DNA of 8,493 bases, taken from the NCBI GenBank assembly GCA_035509415.1, contig DATJLQ010000126.1, forward strand, positions 1 through 8,493. Direction: 5' to 3'. Positions 6,501 through 8,493 of this stretch are shown here, one piece after another (position 1 is the stretch's first letter; each line of letters opens with the position of its first letter). This DNA is from DATJLQ01 sp035509415 (GTDB lineage: Bacteria > Pseudomonadota > Alphaproteobacteria > JACZXZ01). The notes under the pieces are model-generated. The model saw nothing but the letters and a program-made list of their open reading frames with translations, was not told where the DNA came from and searched no databases. Made by a program: the position numbers and the translations under genes.

Positions 6501-6623
6501 ATGAAGATTCGCACGCCGCGCAATGGGCATTGCTCACATCGTGCGACGGCGCGGTTCGACGGTTCGCGCCGATCGTCGGACATCCAAGATCGTCGATATT
6601 TCTCGGGAGCGACCCATCGATGA
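6501..6623 (+). CDS. Possible 40-codon leader ORF overlapping the EAL start (ATGA)
   Basis: An ATG at 6501 opens 40 codons ending in a TGA at 6621-6623. The TGA overlaps the EAL start codon in the ATGA arrangement typical of translational coupling. The peptide begins MKIRTPRNGHCSH and is rich in Arg and Ser, with no recognised domain. GGAG abuts the ATG directly, too close to act as its Shine-Dalgarno sequence. If the -10 at 6489-6494 is real, though, the mRNA would begin at about this ATG (leaderless). Third-position GC is only about 60%, so coding is weakly supported. Confidence 0.2.
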   Translation: MKIRTPRNGHCSHRATARFDGSRRSSDIQDRRYFSGATHR

Positions 6624-7384
6624 TTACGTTGAGCGAGATCGCCGCTGGGTTCGAAAAAGGGGAGTTCTTCCTCGAGTATCAGCCCGTGATGTCGCTCAAG
6701 GAGAACCGGTGCGTGGGCGGTGAGGCGTTGATCCGATGGCGGCGCGGCGCTCGGGTCATTCCGCCCATGGACTTCATCCCACTGGTCGAGAATACCTACC
6801 TATCGGGAACCATGACCTATTGGGTCGTCGACAAAGTGGCCGAGGAATTCGGCGCTTGGTTGCGCGAGCACCAGGACGTGCACATTGCGATCAACGTGCC
6901 GCCCGAGGTCTTCGGGCGCGGGGGTGTGAGATATGCGGCCGAAAAGGCGAATCTGCTGAGTATCGCCAACAAATTCCTGTTGGAAGTCACCGAGCGCGGC
7001 GTGCCCGATCGGCTCGGCATCGAGGAATTGAACGATGCGTACAATACCGGCGTCTTGATCGCGCTCGATGACGCCTATGTCAACGACGCCAATCTGGTCG
7101 TGATGTCCCGCGTCCGATTCGACATCGTCAAGATCGACAAGTCCTTCGCGGACCAAATGCTGCGCGACGACTGGGCCCCCGAGAAAATCTCCGGCCTCGC
7201 GACGTTGATACGCACGACCAATCTCAAAGTCGTCATCGAGGGTGTCGAAGAGGCGGCCCAAATCGAGATTCTTCGAGCCGCCGGAGTGGATTTGGTCCAG
7301 GGCTGGTATTTTTCGCGCTCTTTGTCCGCAGCCGACTTCAAGACCTATTTTTCCGCGAACGGCGGGCGGAAAATTCCTATCTGA
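6620..7384 (+). CDS. Stand-alone EAL-domain protein, probable c-di-GMP phosphodiesterase variant
   Basis: This 254-residue protein is a single cytoplasmic EAL domain with no GGDEF, sensor or membrane segment. The catalytic set appears complete: E35-A-L in GGEALIRW, N92 in AINVPPE, E122 in LLEVTE, D150-D151, K171 in VKIDKSF, E207 in IEGVE and Q227 in VQGWYFS. The oddity is loop 6. The usual DDFGTGYSSL is DDAYVNDANL here (150-159), although this loop normally helps metal binding, substrate binding and dimerisation. It may be a slow or partner-controlled phosphodiesterase, or a binding protein. The chosen ATG has GGGAG (6605-6609) 10 nt upstream. The frame is open to a TTG at 6530, which would add 30 residues unlike EAL proteins. 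GC is about 53-62% in the lines I counted, well below its neighbours (68-75% in single lines counted), which hints at a different origin. It is divergent from the CMD gene and convergent with parE, so it is probably a single-gene unit. Confidence 0.9.
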   Translation: MITLSEIAAGFEKGEFFLEYQPVMSLKENRCVGGEALIRWRRGARVIPPMDFIPLVENTYLSGTMTYWVVDKVAEEFGAWLREHQDVHIAINVPPEVFGRGGVRYAAEKANLLSIANKFLLEVTERGVPDRLGIEELNDAYNTGVLIALDDAYVNDANLVVMSRVRFDIVKIDKSFADQMLRDDWAPEKISGLATLIRTTNLKVVIEGVEEAAQIEILRAAGVDLVQGWYFSRSLSAADFKTYFSANGGRKIPI

Positions 7385-7433
7385 AGCGACCGAATTGGCG
7401 GGGCGCGCTGAAATAAGAGGCCATAGTCCAACC

Positions 7434-8493
7434 TCACACATCCAGCTCCTTCACGAGCTTCGCGTTCTCCTGGATGAAGGCGAGGCGGAGCTCGGGCTTC
7501 CGCCCCATGAGGCGCTCGACCAGCTCGGCCGTCTCGCTCGCCTCGCTCCGCGCGCTCGACCGCTTCGCCCCGCGCGCGGCCGACGGTTTGGACGCCTTCT
7601 TGCCCTTGGCCGCGGGCGGCTCGGCCGCGTCGTGGCCGTTGGGCAGCGCCACGCGCAGGAGCGTGCGCGTTTTCTGGCTCATGGTCGTCTCGCGTAGCTG
7701 CTGGGGCGGCATTTCGCCGAGGCCCTTGAAGCGGCTCACCTCGACCTTGGCGCGCGGGTTGAACGCCGCCTTCAATAGCTCGTCCTTGTGCTTGTCGTCG
7801 CGCGCATAAAGCACCTTCCCGCCCTGGCTCAAGCGATAAAGCGGCGGGATCGCGAGATAGAGGCGCCCGTCCTCGATGAGCCCGCGCATCTCCTTGTAGA
7901 AGAAGGTCATGAGCAGCGACGCGATATGCGCGCCGTCCACGTCCGCGTCGGTCATGACGATGACCCGGTCGTAACGCAGCTTGTCGGTCGAATAGTGCGC
8001 GCCGAGGCCGCAGCCGAGCGCTTGCGCCAAGTCGGCGATCTCCTGGTTGGCGTGGAGCTTCTCGGCCGAGGCGCTCGCGACGTTGAGGATCTTGCCGCGT
8101 AGCGGGAGCACCGCCTGCACCTCGCGGTCGCGCGCCTGCTTCGCCGAGCCGCCCGCGGAATCGCCCTCGACCAGGAAAATCTCCGTGTTGTCGGACGAGC
8201 GGCGCGCGCAATCGGCGAGCTTGCCGGGGAGGCGCAAATTGCGCGTCGCGCTCTTGCGGTTGAGCTCGCGCTGGTCGCGCCGGCGCTGGCGCTCCTCGGC
8301 GCGCTCGACGATGGCGTCGAGCAGCATTTTCGAGGTCGCGGGATTGGCCGAGAGCCAATGATCGAAATGATCCTTGAGCTGGCTTTCCACCAGCCTCGCC
8401 GCCTCGGGCATGTTGAGGCGTTCCTTGGTCTGGCCCTGGAACGAGGGGTTCTTGACGAAGAGCGAGAGCATGACGACCGCACCCTCGACCGCG
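7434..8493 (-). CDS. parE: DNA topoisomerase IV subunit B (ParE), C-terminal part, 5' end outside window
   Basis: The last 352 codons are visible and the frame runs off the right edge, so the ATPase domain is missing. ParE/GyrB is the ATPase subunit of a type IIA topoisomerase; with ParC it decatenates daughter chromosomes. Numbered from the ATG at 8471 (internal, not the start), the segments are: FQGQTKERL (11-19), the end of the transducer domain; EGDSAGG (102-108) with catalytic E102 of the TOPRIM domain; PLRGKILNVASASAEKL (123-139); DADVDGAHI (175-183) with metal-binding D175, D177 and D179; and RFKGLGEMPPQQLRETTM (247-264). The last segment and the PLRGKILNVASAS wording favour ParE over GyrB. 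The C-terminus ends in VERLMGRKPELRLAFIQENA. Between TRTLLRVALP and that end lies a Lys/Ala/Ser/Arg-rich insert (about 279-312). It converges on the EAL gene with a 49-nt gap in which I see no clear terminator. Confidence 0.94.
   Translation of the reverse strand, partial: AVEGAVVMLSLFVKNPSFQGQTKERLNMPEAARLVESQLKDHFDHWLSANPATSKMLLDAIVERAEERQRRRDQRELNRKSATRNLRLPGKLADCARRSSDNTEIFLVEGDSAGGSAKQARDREVQAVLPLRGKILNVASASAEKLHANQEIADLAQALGCGLGAHYSTDKLRYDRVIVMTDADVDGAHIASLLMTFFYKEMRGLIEDGRLYLAIPPLYRLSQGGKVLYARDDKHKDELLKAAFNPRAKVEVSRFKGLGEMPPQQLRETTMSQKTRTLLRVALPNGHDAAEPPAAKGKKASKPSAARGAKRSSARSEASETAELVERLMGRKPELRLAFIQENAKLVKELDV

Larger units (their letters stand above)
6214..6619. other. Divergent intergenic region between the CMD gene and the EAL gene
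   Basis: About 400 nt without a well-supported gene. From left to right it holds the CMD ribosome binding site, an FNR/FixK-like box (6304-6317), a GC-rich stretch with no recognisable feature (about 6320-6400), a 13-bp palindrome (6422-6434) and an 8-bp palindrome GCTTAAGC (6449-6456). An AT-rich stretch (about 6465-6495) with a -10-like hexamer follows, then a 40-codon ORF (6501-6623). The drop in GC around 6410-6500 marks the probable EAL promoter. Confidence 0.6.

Noticed and set aside
7385..7433. Terminator between the convergent EAL and parE genes
   Set aside because: Only 4-bp inverted matches with long loops and no T tract; not supportable.

Overview
The window is about 8.5 kb of GC-rich DNA (about 75% GC in one counted stretch of the first gene, 68% in the transporter). 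It looks like an alphaproteobacterial chromosome: the partial ParE at the right end has alphaproteobacterial-style motifs, and coding is dense with many opposed gene pairs. The order or genus cannot be fixed from the sequence alone. I see no mobile element, CRISPR array, tRNA or rRNA. Most of the window is ordinary housekeeping and accessory chromosome.

Layout, left to right: (1) a membrane-anchored PAS-GGDEF-EAL protein on + (108-2048); (2) a conserved membrane protein of unknown function on - (2045-3007), whose stop codon overlaps that of gene 1 in a shared CTAG; (3) an MFS transporter of the metabolite:H+ symporter type on + (3307-4611), preceded by a 299-nt leader/promoter region with a strong hairpin; (4) a GT4-type glycosyltransferase on - (4651-5703), convergent with the transporter across a 39-nt gap that holds an inverted repeat; (5) a small AhpD-like carboxymuconolactone decarboxylase family protein on - (5854-6213), possibly co-transcribed with the glycosyltransferase and preceded by an FNR/FixK-like site; (6) a divergent stand-alone EAL protein on + (6620-7384), with clearly lower GC than its neighbours; (7) the C-terminal half of parE on - (7434-8493), running off the window.

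The common thread is cyclic-di-GMP. Two EAL proteins lie within 7.4 kb and are altered in opposite ways. In the composite protein the cyclase half is intact, with an I-site, while the EAL half has lost key metal and catalytic residues but keeps the FGTGYSS loop. In the stand-alone protein every expected catalytic residue is present, but the loop after the DD pair is replaced. By inference the first is mainly a cyclase, and the second is a phosphodiesterase or a c-di-GMP/protein-binding variant. The other genes are not obviously linked to these. I do not see a clear new multi-gene system. The points most worth a second look are the two EAL variants, the low-GC stand-alone EAL gene and its leader, the FNR/FixK-like box, and the unassigned 320-aa membrane protein.
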